Translations under genes and position numbers: made by a program | Shown here: positions 44,206-52,252 of the stretch, piece after piece | Numbering within the stretch: position 1 is the first letter of the stretch | Layout: each line of letters opens with the position of its first letter | Source: Bacillota bacterium | GTDB taxonomy: Bacteria; Bacillota; Clostridia; Peptostreptococcales; Acidaminobacteraceae | Direction: 5' to 3' | Assembly (NCBI GenBank): GCA_025210655.1 | Contig: JAOARG010000048.1 | Span: 32,737-96,736, forward strand | Length of the DNA stretch: 64,000 bases | Notes under the pieces: model-generated | Told to the model about the DNA's origin: nothing | Seen by the model: the letters and a program-made list of their open reading frames with translations, nothing else | The model's database searches: none

Positions 44206-45438
44206 ATGAAAGATGGGGAAGACCGATATGATTTAAGAAACTATGAAGATGATGTTTCTAGACTCCAATCGGAGGTTGATTTTCAAGAAGATTTAGTTGG
44301 AAATCTTGAAAAAAAGCCAATTGATTCATACCATAATATCATTACAGAAACAAGGCCAAGGAAGAAGGGAATTTCTTTGGCCTTGATTTTTATTTTGGGG
44401 ATATTTGCTGGAATTATTGGAGGAATAATTGGTACATATACACTTTTTCTAATAAATGAAAAACCTATATACACCTATGAAAAAGTAAACATAATTAATA
44501 ATAAGGATAGGGACAATGCAGTTTCTGTAGCAATTAGAAAAGTTATGGATTCAGTAGTAGGAATAACAACGGTTTCTACACAAACCGATTTTTTTTCTAT
44601 GGAGGAAAGCCTACTTGAAGGTATCGGTACTGGTGTAATAGTTGATGAAAGGGGATATATCATTACCAATTCCCATGTTGTAAATGATGGGGAAGTTCAG
44701 AATCTTTATGTTCACCTTTATAGTGGTGAGCAACTTACTGGAGAATTAATTTGGAATGATGAGCTGATGGATCTTGCAATTGTTAAGGTCAATAGAAGTA
44801 ATTTACCAGTAGCTGAACTGGGTAACTCGGATGACTTAATACTTGGTGAGATAGCTGTTGCCATAGGAAATCCCTTAGGTTTAAGCTTTGATAGATCAGC
44901 TACTGCTGGTATAATTAGTGGATTGAACAGAACAGTTGAAGTCACAGAGTCAGAGGTTTTTTATGAACTTATTCAAACCGATGCATCAATAAATCCTGGA
45001 AATAGTGGAGGACCACTTACCAATATAAAGGGTCAGGTAATCGGTATAAATACAGTTAAGGTCAATAGTGGTGAAGGACTTGGTTTTGCAATACCCATTA
45101 ATTCAATAAGAAAAATAATAACAGAGGTAATTGATACAGGTAGCTATAAAAAAGTTCAGTTGGGTATTAGGGCAATAGATATGTCCGACTTTATTAATAT
45201 ATATGGATCAGAAAATGTTCCTATAGATTATGGTGTAATTGTACACACAGTCCTTGATAATTCAGTTGCAAAGGCAAATGGACTTCTTAAAGGTGATATA
45301 ATTATTGCTATGGAGGATGAAAAGATAGATAATTATCGTAAACTTCAGACCCAGTTATTTAAACATGAAAAGGGTGATGAAGTAAGGATGTTTATTATAA
45401 GAAAGAATATACACATGATCGTAATATTGAAGTTTTAG
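44206..45438 (+). CDS. HtrA/DegP-like serine protease
   Basis: A 410-residue S1C protease with a cytoplasmic N-terminal about 50 residues, one TM (LALIFILGIFAGIIGGIIGTYTLF) and an extracellular trypsin-like domain with H157 (ITNSHVV), D189 (MDLAIVKV) and S267 (GNSGGPL), followed by one PDZ domain. HtrA degrades or refolds damaged exported proteins and closes the walRK cluster in many Firmicutes. GGAGG precedes ATG 44206. It follows yycJ by 37 bp. Confidence 0.95.
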   Translation: MKDGEDRYDLRNYEDDVSRLQSEVDFQEDLVGNLEKKPIDSYHNIITETRPRKKGISLALIFILGIFAGIIGGIIGTYTLFLINEKPIYTYEKVNIINNKDRDNAVSVAIRKVMDSVVGITTVSTQTDFFSMEESLLEGIGTGVIVDERGYIITNSHVVNDGEVQNLYVHLYSGEQLTGELIWNDELMDLAIVKVNRSNLPVAELGNSDDLILGEIAVAIGNPLGLSFDRSATAGIISGLNRTVEVTESEVFYELIQTDASINPGNSGGPLTNIKGQVIGINTVKVNSGEGLGFAIPINSIRKIITEVIDTGSYKKVQLGIRAIDMSDFINIYGSENVPIDYGVIVHTVLDNSVAKANGLLKGDIIIAMEDEKIDNYRKLQTQLFKHEKGDEVRMFIIRKNIHMIVILKF

Positions 45439-45475
45439 AATATTTTTAAATAGATTTAATAATGGAGGGATAGTA

Positions 45476-46390
45476 GTGAAGAGGTTGAAGATAGGAGATA
45501 CAATAGGAATTGTTGCACCAGCAAGCCCTGCAAAAACAAAGACAGAAATAAAAAGAGCAATATTTGAAATAGAGAAGCTTGGATTTAAAGTCAAGCTTGG
45601 GGAATCTGTAGGAAAGACATTTGGATATCTTTCTGGAGAAGATAATATTAGGGTAAGGGACATAAACAATATGTTTAAAGATAAGGACGTAGACGGTATT
45701 ATATGTCTTAGGGGTGGATACGGATGCCCAAGAATATTAGATAGTCTTGATTTAGAAATGATAAAAGAAAATAGAAAGCCATTTGTAGGTTATAGTGATA
45801 TTACCGCTCTACATATAACGTTTAATAGATTATGCAATATGGCAACTTTTCATGGCCCAATGGCAGTTTCAGATTTTAGCAAAGGACTAGATGATTATAC
45901 TTTAAAATATTTTAAGAAAATTCTTATGGAAAATCCTGTTGGAGAAATTGAAAATCCTCAAGGTGAACAATTGCAAATACTTTGCCAAGGCGAGTGCCAA
46001 GGTGAAATTGTAGGAGGAAATCTTGCCCTTATTGTAGCCAGTTTAGGGACTCCCTATGAAATTGATACAAAGGATAAGATACTTTTCATAGAAGAAGTAG
46101 GAGAAAAGCCATATAGCATTGATAGGATGCTTACTCAATTGAAATTGGCTGGTAAACTGGATCAGTCTAGGGGCATTGTTTTAGGTGATTTTGAGGACTG
46201 TGGCCCAAGTAAAAACAGTAAGGTTACTATAAATGATGTGTTTGCACAAATACTTACTCCTATTGGAAAGCCACTATACTATAATTTCCAGTCAGGACAC
46301 TGTAGTCCACTGGCCACTTTACCATTAGGGGTAAAAGCTCAAATGAAAGACGGAAAAGTAAATATTTTAGAATCACCTTTTGAAGATTAG
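45476..46390 (+). CDS. LD-carboxypeptidase (MccF/LdcA, S66)
   Basis: A 304-residue S66 peptidase. Nucleophile S107 is in VGYSDIT; the N-terminal GIVAPASPAKT and CLRGGYGCPRIL are typical. The catalytic Glu/His lie in the C-terminal part (EEVGEKPYSIDRMLTQLKL, GHCSP). It trims L,D-bonds of peptidoglycan peptides for recycling, or in the MccF branch inactivates microcin C analogues. GTG start at 45476 behind GGAGGG. It follows htrA by 37 bp and may be co-transcribed. Confidence 0.92.
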   Translation: MKRLKIGDTIGIVAPASPAKTKTEIKRAIFEIEKLGFKVKLGESVGKTFGYLSGEDNIRVRDINNMFKDKDVDGIICLRGGYGCPRILDSLDLEMIKENRKPFVGYSDITALHITFNRLCNMATFHGPMAVSDFSKGLDDYTLKYFKKILMENPVGEIENPQGEQLQILCQGECQGEIVGGNLALIVASLGTPYEIDTKDKILFIEEVGEKPYSIDRMLTQLKLAGKLDQSRGIVLGDFEDCGPSKNSKVTINDVFAQILTPIGKPLYYNFQSGHCSPLATLPLGVKAQMKDGKVNILESPFED

Positions 46391-46420
46391 TATTCTATAT
46401 ATAGTAAAGGATGTGGCCAT

Positions 46421-46843
46421 ATGAAGAAAAAATATATTGATAGGCAATACATCTATGAAAGGGAAAATAAAAAATGTTTCTTCTGCTCCAAGTTTCTATA
46501 TAAGAATAAAATAACATTGGATCATTATTATCCAAAGAAATACGGTGGAACAGAAGAAGTATTTAACTTAGTGTGCTCATGTAAAAAGTGTAATAACATG
46601 AAAAAATCAAAAGTTCCAGATAACCACAAAGAACACTGGATAAAGTACTTCGTAAAAGCTGTTGTTGACGGAAGAATATCACCACCCCATGGGACATATC
46701 GTTCAGAATTTATAAAGATGATAAAGAATATAGAAATAGATAAAGTATATAAAAATGGTGATTACACTGTCTTTGAAGGAGACGGAAAGAGAATATATGT
46801 CAGGGAGAATAAGGCGGATAAGATTGTAGAGTTCTATAGCTGA
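46421..46843 (+). CDS. HNH endonuclease
   Basis: A 140-residue HNH nuclease. Zinc-knuckle pairs CFFC near 19-22 and CSCKKC near 55-60, with LDHYYPKKYGGTEEVFNLV forming the ββα-metal core (H is the general base). The C-terminal half is basic with aromatic residues and shows no other domain. It stands alone: no methyltransferase or phage gene adjacent, and it ends 3 bases before a 180-bp structured repeat. Family members include restriction-like, homing and repair nucleases. The substrate is unknown. ATG 46421 has a weak upstream ribosome binding site (AAAGGATGTGG). Confidence 0.88.
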   Translation: MKKKYIDRQYIYERENKKCFFCSKFLYKNKITLDHYYPKKYGGTEEVFNLVCSCKKCNNMKKSKVPDNHKEHWIKYFVKAVVDGRISPPHGTYRSEFIKMIKNIEIDKVYKNGDYTVFEGDGKRIYVRENKADKIVEFYS

Positions 46844-46846
46844 AGA

Positions 46847-47026
46847 GGGGAATCACACAAAACCTTGTTTGTGTTAGGTGAATCAATATTGTAAACAATA
46901 TTTAGGGGAAAAGGAAGAACTTTTAAGACCTTTAAAGAATGTATTTAAAGGTCTTAGGTTACTAGCTTTTCCCCTTGTTTTGTCTACAAAACTAATTCCC
47001 CTAGCACGAATTTTGTGCGATTCCCC
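46847..47026. repeat. 180-bp tree-like palindromic repeat, copy 1
   Basis: The ends GGGGAATC (46847-46854) and GATTCCCC (47019-47026) pair as an outer stem; moving inward, TAGGTGAATC (about 46875-46884) pairs with the AATTCCCCTA linker at 46994-47003, and TAGGGGAAAAG (46903-46913) with CTTTTCCCC (46966-46974). Five side hairpins sit between these linkers: CACA/TGTG-type arm, AATATTGT/ACAATATT (46885-46902), TAAGACCTTTAAA/TTTAAAGGTCTTA at the apex (46924-46956), GTTTTGT/ACAAAAC (46977-46992) and GCAC/GTGC (47004-47018). It begins 3 bases after the HNH stop. No gene within. Confidence 0.8.
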
Positions 47027-47112
47027 TTTTATGCAAAAAAAAAATGTGGAACTTTTTCTTACTTAATACGTCTAATATATATAAATAAAATTAGTGTGTG
47101 GAGGATATGAAA

Positions 47113-47709
47113 ATGAAAAAGAATATTGTATTTGTAATGTTATTACTGATAGGTTTAATGAATGTTGTACCAGTATTCGCAGCTGAGGAAGTTTTACTTA
47201 TTTCTGCAAATCAGGAAAGTCTTGAAATCAAGGGAAATGTTATTGAGATTATTAGAGAAGATGATTATAGTAGAATTCTAGTAGAAGATCCTATTACTAA
47301 GGACAGAATTTACTTAAATGTAGGTAAAGAAACTAAGGTGATTAACCCACTTATTTCTTTAGATTTTAATCATAACTATATTGAAAAGGGAGATAGAATT
47401 TTTGCTAAGTACTCTCCTATAATGACTAGAAGCCTACCAGCTATTTCAAATGCATTTGAAGTTCAAGTAATTAACAATGTAGAAAGATTTGAAGGAACTA
47501 TAGAGGCAGTTGAGGATGGAAGATTCTTAGTAGATAATGGTGGATACTATCTAATATCTATGGATACAACAATGTTTGTAGATAGTAATAATAATAAACT
47601 AGAGATATCAGATCTAGAAGAAGGAGATCAAATAGAGGCATACCACAGTATGGTAATGGCTATGAGCTATCCTGGTCAGACTGGGGTTTATAAGATAGTT
47701 AAGAAATAA
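47113..47709 (+). CDS. Unknown secreted protein between the two 180-bp repeats
   Basis: About 198 residues. Signal peptide NIVFVMLLLIGLMNVVPVFAAEE with AxA-like cleavage after VFA. Mature part: two similar beta-rich segments (EIKGNVIEIIREDDYSRILV and RFEGTIEAVEDGRFLVDNGG), suggesting an internal duplication of an OB-like or beta-barrel unit. No catalytic motif. GGAGG at 47100-47104 sits 8 bases before ATG 47113. Flanked on both sides by copies of the tree-like repeat, so the gene and its promoter may have been bracketed by a mobile element. Function unknown. Confidence 0.7.
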   Translation: MKKNIVFVMLLLIGLMNVVPVFAAEEVLLISANQESLEIKGNVIEIIREDDYSRILVEDPITKDRIYLNVGKETKVINPLISLDFNHNYIEKGDRIFAKYSPIMTRSLPAISNAFEVQVINNVERFEGTIEAVEDGRFLVDNGGYYLISMDTTMFVDSNNNKLEISDLEEGDQIEAYHSMVMAMSYPGQTGVYKIVKK

Positions 47710-47716
47710 ATAAGAC

Positions 47717-47780
47717 TGGCATCATCTTAGATGATAGCCCAGCTATATCATATTTGGATATAAGCCCAGGGAAGCTTTAT
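47717..47780 (+). other. Two hairpins downstream of the secreted-protein gene
   Basis: GGCATCATC/GATGAT-AGCC (about 47718-47740) and GCTATATC/GATATA-AGC (about 47741-47765), with the second containing a G-T pair. Together with the 180-bp repeat they occupy the 316-base gap 47710-48025. No T-run, so termination is uncertain. Confidence 0.45.
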
Positions 47781-47791
47781 GAAGCGGAAAA

Positions 47792-47971
47792 GGGGAATCA
47801 CACAAGACTTTGCTTTGTGTTAGGTGAATCAATATTGTAAACAATATTTAGGGGAAAAGGAAGAACTTTAAGACCTTTAAAGAATGTATTTAAAGGTCCT
47901 AGGTTACTAGCTTTTCCCCTAGTTTTGTTTGCAAAACGATTCCCCTAGCACAAAAAAATGTGCGATTCCCC
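47792..47971. repeat. 180-bp tree-like palindromic repeat, copy 2
   Basis: The same architecture as copy 1 and roughly nine of ten bases identical by eye, same orientation, same length. Ends GGGGAATC (47792-47799) and GATTCCCC (47964-47971), here extended by AAAA/TTTT outside. Linker pairs: TAGGTGAATC with GATTCCCCTA (one mismatch), TAGGGGAAAAG with CTTTTCCCCTA (11 of 11). Differences from copy 1 fall mainly in the side arms and stems stay paired: GTTTTGTctACAAAAC becomes GTTTTGtttgCAAAAC, GCAC/GTGC becomes GCACA/TGTGC. The rlmH gene starts 55 bp after. Confidence 0.82.
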
Positions 47972-48025
47972 TTTTCCCCTGATATGATATAATTTAAAAA
48001 GATTAGACTAAAAAGGGGAATACTT

Positions 48026-48505
48026 ATGAAAATAACCATACTTACTGTAGGTAAAATAAAAGAAAAATACTTTGTAAATGCAATTAAAGAATATACTAAA
48101 AGACTTTCGAAATACTGTAGCCTAAAAGAGATTGAAGTTTCTGATGAAAAGGCTCCTGAAAATCTTTCTGAGAAGGATATGGAGATTGTTAAGAATAAGG
48201 AAGGGGAAAGGATTCTTAAAAATATTAAGGATTCTAGTCATGTTATTGCCCTTGCTATTGAAGGAAAACAGAAATCATCAGAAGAACTAGCTTCAAGGAT
48301 TGAAAAGCTTGGTGTATCTGGGAAGTCGGATATAGTTTTTATTATCGGAGGTTCCTTGGGTTTATCAGATGCAGTATATAAAAGGGCTGATGAACTACTT
48401 TCTTTCTCTAAGATGACATTTCCGCATCAGTTGATGAAGGTTGTTCTTCTTGAACAGGTTTATAGGGCTTTTCGTATTATTAAGAATGAGCCCTACCACA
48501 AGTAG
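48026..48505 (+). CDS. rlmH: 23S rRNA pseudouridine-1915 methyltransferase RlmH
   Basis: A 159-residue SPOUT methyltransferase that methylates N3 of pseudouridine 1915 in helix 69 of 23S rRNA. Opening [15 protein letters not shown], core [17 protein letters not shown], the trefoil-knot [11 protein letters not shown] and the C-terminal [20 protein letters not shown] are diagnostic. GGGGAA precedes ATG 48026. Its usual place near yycJ/htrA is conserved, with the repeats and the HNH gene inserted between. Confidence 0.97.
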   Translation: MKITILTVGKIKEKYFVNAIKEYTKRLSKYCSLKEIEVSDEKAPENLSEKDMEIVKNKEGERILKNIKDSSHVIALAIEGKQKSSEELASRIEKLGVSGKSDIVFIIGGSLGLSDAVYKRADELLSFSKMTFPHQLMKVVLLEQVYRAFRIIKNEPYHK

Positions 48506-48525
48506 AGCTTAAGGGGGAGACAAAC

Positions 48526-49692
48526 ATGATTACAATGCAAGGATTTCTACTAGGGTGTTTTATTGTAACGGCAATTTATCATACTTTGTTATTCATATTT
48601 TATAAAAGAAATTATGCAGCACTTTATTTTGCATTGATAACATATTCATCATCTTTGTTGACTGTAATAAAAGAAGGGGAAATGTTAATTAGATTCAAGA
48701 TAATTTTATTGATATTTGTAGTCGTACCTATATTTTATATTGAATTTACTAGGCATATGTATCCAAATGAATTTGATAATAGGGTGAGTAAGATTTTTTC
48801 TAAACTAGTTTATGCTTATGCGGGATTGTTTTCCCTACTAATTATCATTATCCCAATGGATAAATTTATTGCTTTGATGCCGATTATGCAGAAAGTTAAT
48901 TTTACTATTAATATGTTGCTCATTGTATATATGTTTGCTCAATTGATTAGGGCTTCTCGTGCTAAACGTTCTGATGCAAGAACATTACTTGTTGGCTATG
49001 GTATTCTTTTTATTACAGCAATGATAATATATGCTGTTCCTAACAGTATGATTTCAAAGAGTAATCCTATTGGTGCTTTAGGAATTTTATTATTGTATTC
49101 AGGCACTTTAGCTAGACGTTATGCTAAAGCTTATCATACTTGTGAAATGATTGTTGAAGAACGTACAGAGGAACTTAAGGAGAAGAATTTAGAATTAATT
49201 AGATTAATAAACGAGGACGTTCTTACGGGGGCATTTTCAAGGCGATATATAATGGATAAACTTGAAAAGACATTTATTGAAAGTAGAAACTCTAATGTAC
49301 ATTTTTCTTTAATATCTTTCGACTTAGATAGGTTTAAACAGGTAAATGATCAATATGGACATCCAATGGGAGATAGGGTTCTTGTTGAAACTATTAAAGT
49401 TCTTAGGACGGAGTTAGACATAAAAGTAGATATTGGACGAATGGGTGGCGAAGAGTTTATCATCTTACTTCCTGGTGTTGAGAAAGAAAATGCTATTTTA
49501 ATAGCTGAAGAAATAAGAAGTTTGGTAAAGTCTATAAATTATGAGTATATGGGGAACAATTTTAATATCACTTGTTCTTTAGGGCTAGTGTCAAGTGATG
49601 AGGAAGTGAAGGATTATGATGAAATGCTTACTAAGGTTGATAATCTTCTTTATGAGGCTAAGGAGAATGGCAGGGATCAGCTTTGTTATTAG
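48526..49692 (+). CDS. Membrane diguanylate cyclase (GGDEF), no I-site
   Basis: A 388-residue protein. About seven TM helices occupy 1-195, followed by a coiled-coil linker near 205-225 (EMIVEERTEELKEKNLELIR) and a GGDEF domain with GRMGGEEFIILLPG (GGEEF at 307-311). The active-site motif is intact, so it should make c-di-GMP; the residues five upstream of it read DIKV rather than RxxD, so product feedback inhibition may be absent. The 7TM sensor region is unlike 7TMR-DISM but similar in layout. GGGGGAG precedes ATG 48526. Confidence 0.88.
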   Translation: MITMQGFLLGCFIVTAIYHTLLFIFYKRNYAALYFALITYSSSLLTVIKEGEMLIRFKIILLIFVVVPIFYIEFTRHMYPNEFDNRVSKIFSKLVYAYAGLFSLLIIIIPMDKFIALMPIMQKVNFTINMLLIVYMFAQLIRASRAKRSDARTLLVGYGILFITAMIIYAVPNSMISKSNPIGALGILLLYSGTLARRYAKAYHTCEMIVEERTEELKEKNLELIRLINEDVLTGAFSRRYIMDKLEKTFIESRNSNVHFSLISFDLDRFKQVNDQYGHPMGDRVLVETIKVLRTELDIKVDIGRMGGEEFIILLPGVEKENAILIAEEIRSLVKSINYEYMGNNFNITCSLGLVSSDEEVKDYDEMLTKVDNLLYEAKENGRDQLCY

Positions 49693-49816
49693 TTGCTATC
49701 AGTAAAATATATCTTTAAACAAGTAAAATTCTCATATATAATAGTTATAACAGTGTAAAAACTTTCAATTTATGCAATATTTTACGCTGCTTTATACTGA
49801 TTAAGGGGGAATATGT

Positions 49817-50950
49817 GTGAAAAGGATTTTAAGTATTGTTCTTGTGCTTGTTACCATGATGTCTTTTGCTACTTTTGCGACAGAGACTACAGTAACTGAA
49901 GTACCTGTAGTAAAGGTGGAGGTTAGTAATCCTTATATTACAATTGATGGTTTTAAGGTTAGGTTTGAGAAGCCTATTATTAAGAAAAATAGTGAGATAA
50001 TGATTGCTTATCAGGATGTTATAAATATTTCTTTATATGCAAACTATGATCCATCTAGTAAAACGGTCTTTGCTTATACTAATGATGATATTTTTGAGTT
50101 TAAAGTTGGTCAAAGTAAGACTAAAATTAGTATTAAGGGTTCTGGATCTTGGGTGAATGTTGAAGCTCCTTTTGCTCAAAATGATACTATATATGTGCCT
50201 ATGATGAAAATTTTAGAGCATGCTGATGCTATTGTTACATATGATGAGTTTGGTAATTTGTTTGTGGAACTTCCAAAGGAAAGAAAAGTTACTACATTTG
50301 ATAGTGGTTCTGTGTATGATGGGAATTATTCTTTTGGTGGTGTGTCTAAACAAGGATACGGAAAGTATACTTGGAGTGATGGAGAGAGCTATGAAGGAAA
50401 CTGGTTTGATGATGAGAGAAGTGGATATGGAAAATTTACATGGAACAGTGGTAACTATTATTTAGGATACTTCTATGAAGGAAAAAAAGATGGATACGGA
50501 AAGATCTATAATAAATATGGTGAAGTTATAGAAGAGGGACATTATCTTAAAGGTGTACTTCAAGCTCAAGTTGTTCAACCACAGTTAGTTCAGCCACAAG
50601 TTAATACTCCTGTTGAGAGTACTGGTGAACTTAATGAAGGTGCTGAGCAAATTCCATCTGTTCCTTATATTGATAGATGGCATAATCCTGAAGATTATGT
50701 TGAAGATACTATAATTATATTTGGAAGGATTGTAGAGTATGATTTTAATGGGGAAGCAACCTTAATCATGATTGACGAAGGCGATTATAATTATACCCTT
50801 GCTTATGGTCAGTATGTGGATAGTTTTGAAGTTGGTGATATGGTACTTATGCTAGGTCAATATGGCGGTCTATATGATATGGAAGATGAGGTATATGGTA
50901 TTGTAGAGACAATATTATTAGATGAGTATACAGTCTATAAAGGTGAATAA
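49817..50950 (+). CDS. Secreted MORN-repeat protein with copper amine oxidase-like domain
   Basis: A 377-residue protein with a signal peptide (ILSIVLVLVTMMSFATFA). The copper amine oxidase N-terminal-like domain is at about 45-155 (the segment QNDTIYVPMMKILEHADAIV is typical of these clostridial wall-associated domains). Three to four MORN repeats follow (YDGNYSFGGVSKQGYGKYTW, YEGNWFDDERSGYGKFTW, YLGYFYEGKKDGYGKIY), then a Gln/Pro/Val linker and a C-terminal beta domain (FGRIVEYDFNGEATLIMID). MORN repeats mediate protein or lipid contacts. GTG start 49817 behind GGGGGAA. It sits between two diguanylate cyclases, so a surface or adhesion role under c-di-GMP control is possible (inference). 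Confidence 0.85.
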   Translation: MKRILSIVLVLVTMMSFATFATETTVTEVPVVKVEVSNPYITIDGFKVRFEKPIIKKNSEIMIAYQDVINISLYANYDPSSKTVFAYTNDDIFEFKVGQSKTKISIKGSGSWVNVEAPFAQNDTIYVPMMKILEHADAIVTYDEFGNLFVELPKERKVTTFDSGSVYDGNYSFGGVSKQGYGKYTWSDGESYEGNWFDDERSGYGKFTWNSGNYYLGYFYEGKKDGYGKIYNKYGEVIEEGHYLKGVLQAQVVQPQLVQPQVNTPVESTGELNEGAEQIPSVPYIDRWHNPEDYVEDTIIIFGRIVEYDFNGEATLIMIDEGDYNYTLAYGQYVDSFEVGDMVLMLGQYGGLYDMEDEVYGIVETILLDEYTVYKGE

Positions 50951-50956
50951 AAAAAT

Positions 50957-50988
50957 TAGAACTATCCTTGTGATAGTTCTTTTTTTTT
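50957..50988 (+). terminator. Terminator after the MORN gene
   Basis: Arms AGAACTATC and GATAGTTCT around CTTGT, followed by eight T residues. Confidence 0.9.
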
Positions 50989-51028
50989 CGGGTATAAATA
51001 GATATATAATTTTGTTTGGAGGGTTATT

Positions 51029-52177
51029 ATGCTTGATATGAGAACTGTTCTTGCCATAACAATTGCATACAGCCTTTTCTCAGGTGTAGGGATAATTATA
51101 TTTGGTTTAAAGCGTAAATCTGAACTGGGCATTGTCAGGATAGGACTAGGAATTGTATTGACTGGGATAGGTTTTTTTGTTCTGTCTATGAGATATTATC
51201 TTCCACAGTTTGTTACGGTAGTGGTATCCAATTTTTTAATCATACTAGGTATAAGTCAGGTTAGAACAGGTTTATCTAAGTTTAGGAAGTTTAATTATAA
51301 ATGGTATTTTCAAGATATAGTTCTCTTATCTATACTTCTTGTCAGTTTTATATATTTTACTTATGTTAATCCAAGTATAGAGAGTAGAATTATTATTGTA
51401 TCTCTAATCAATATTATTTATTTCATTGAAATAATATTTCTTTTTACTAAAAAACGTACCACCAATATTATTAAGGAAAGTTTCTTGATAAATATGTTTT
51501 TTCTTATATCTATTTTGATACTTATTGTAAGAATTATAATTACCATATATCAAGATTCCTTGGAGAGTTTTATGTTGGCGGGTTTTGTTCATTCCTTGTC
51601 GGTAATGATTTATCAGGTCATGCCCCTAGTAATAACTATCGGAACATTTTGGATATCAAATTCTCTTATGGAGAGAAAGCTTGAAGACATTTCAAGAATT
51701 GATTCCCTTACGGGGGTATATAATAGATCAGCATTTATGCTTTTGTCAGAAGGGATTTTTGACAATGAAAAAACACGAAATAGATTTTATGGTCTTGCGA
51801 TGTGTGATCTTGATAAGTTTAAGCAGGTCAATGATAGCTATGGGCATATAGCTGGAGATGGTGTTTTAAAGCATGTAGCTAGAATAATATCTGAAAATAT
51901 CAGGGGTGAAGATATTCTTGGCAGATATGGAGGCGAGGAGTTTGTGGTTCTTATTTCTGTATCCTCAAAAGAAACATTAGAGAAAATTTTGGAGAGGATA
52001 AGATATAATATTGAGAAATCACCATATAAATACAATGACCAAGAAATAAGGGTTACTATCAGTATAGGAGCAGTCTTGATAAAGGAGTCTGAAAAAGACC
52101 TTCAAAAGTATATTGAGGAGGCTGACAATCTTTTATATGATGCTAAACATTCGGGAAGAAATAGAGTGAAAATATAG
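51029..52177 (+). CDS. Membrane diguanylate cyclase (GGDEF) with I-site
   Basis: A 382-residue protein. Seven hydrophobic segments to about 205 precede a GGDEF domain with RYGGEEF (GGEEF at 301-305). RGED at 292-295 is the RxxD inhibitory site, so this enzyme can be feedback-inhibited by c-di-GMP, unlike its neighbour at 48526. The core LTGVYNRSAF and the DLDKFKQVNDSYGHIAGD motif are intact. GGAGGG precedes ATG 51029. Confidence 0.9.
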   Translation: MLDMRTVLAITIAYSLFSGVGIIIFGLKRKSELGIVRIGLGIVLTGIGFFVLSMRYYLPQFVTVVVSNFLIILGISQVRTGLSKFRKFNYKWYFQDIVLLSILLVSFIYFTYVNPSIESRIIIVSLINIIYFIEIIFLFTKKRTTNIIKESFLINMFFLISILILIVRIIITIYQDSLESFMLAGFVHSLSVMIYQVMPLVITIGTFWISNSLMERKLEDISRIDSLTGVYNRSAFMLLSEGIFDNEKTRNRFYGLAMCDLDKFKQVNDSYGHIAGDGVLKHVARIISENIRGEDILGRYGGEEFVVLISVSSKETLEKILERIRYNIEKSPYKYNDQEIRVTISIGAVLIKESEKDLQKYIEEADNLLYDAKHSGRNRVKI

Positions 52178-52182
52178 ATTTT

Positions 52183-52213
52183 ATGGGCCATATCGTTTTA
52201 CGAACGGCCCATT
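52183..52213 (+). terminator. Terminator after the second diguanylate cyclase
   Basis: Arms ATGGGCC and GGCCCAT with an inner CGTTTTACG hairpin, followed by TTATCTTG (short T-run). Confidence 0.7.
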
Positions 52214-52252
52214 TATCTTGTATAATTTATGTATATATATGAAAGGATTTCG

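Noticed and set aside
46878..47066. Open frame inside the first 180-bp repeat
   Set aside because: The sequence is explained by palindromes, and the second copy carries indels that break the frame.
46847..47971. Insertion sequence or composite transposon made of the two 180-bp copies
   Set aside because: The copies are direct, not inverted, no transposase is encoded between them, and no target-site duplication is visible.
49693..49816. c-di-GMP riboswitch before the MORN gene
   Set aside because: Neither GEMM-I nor GEMM-II conserved segments are present.
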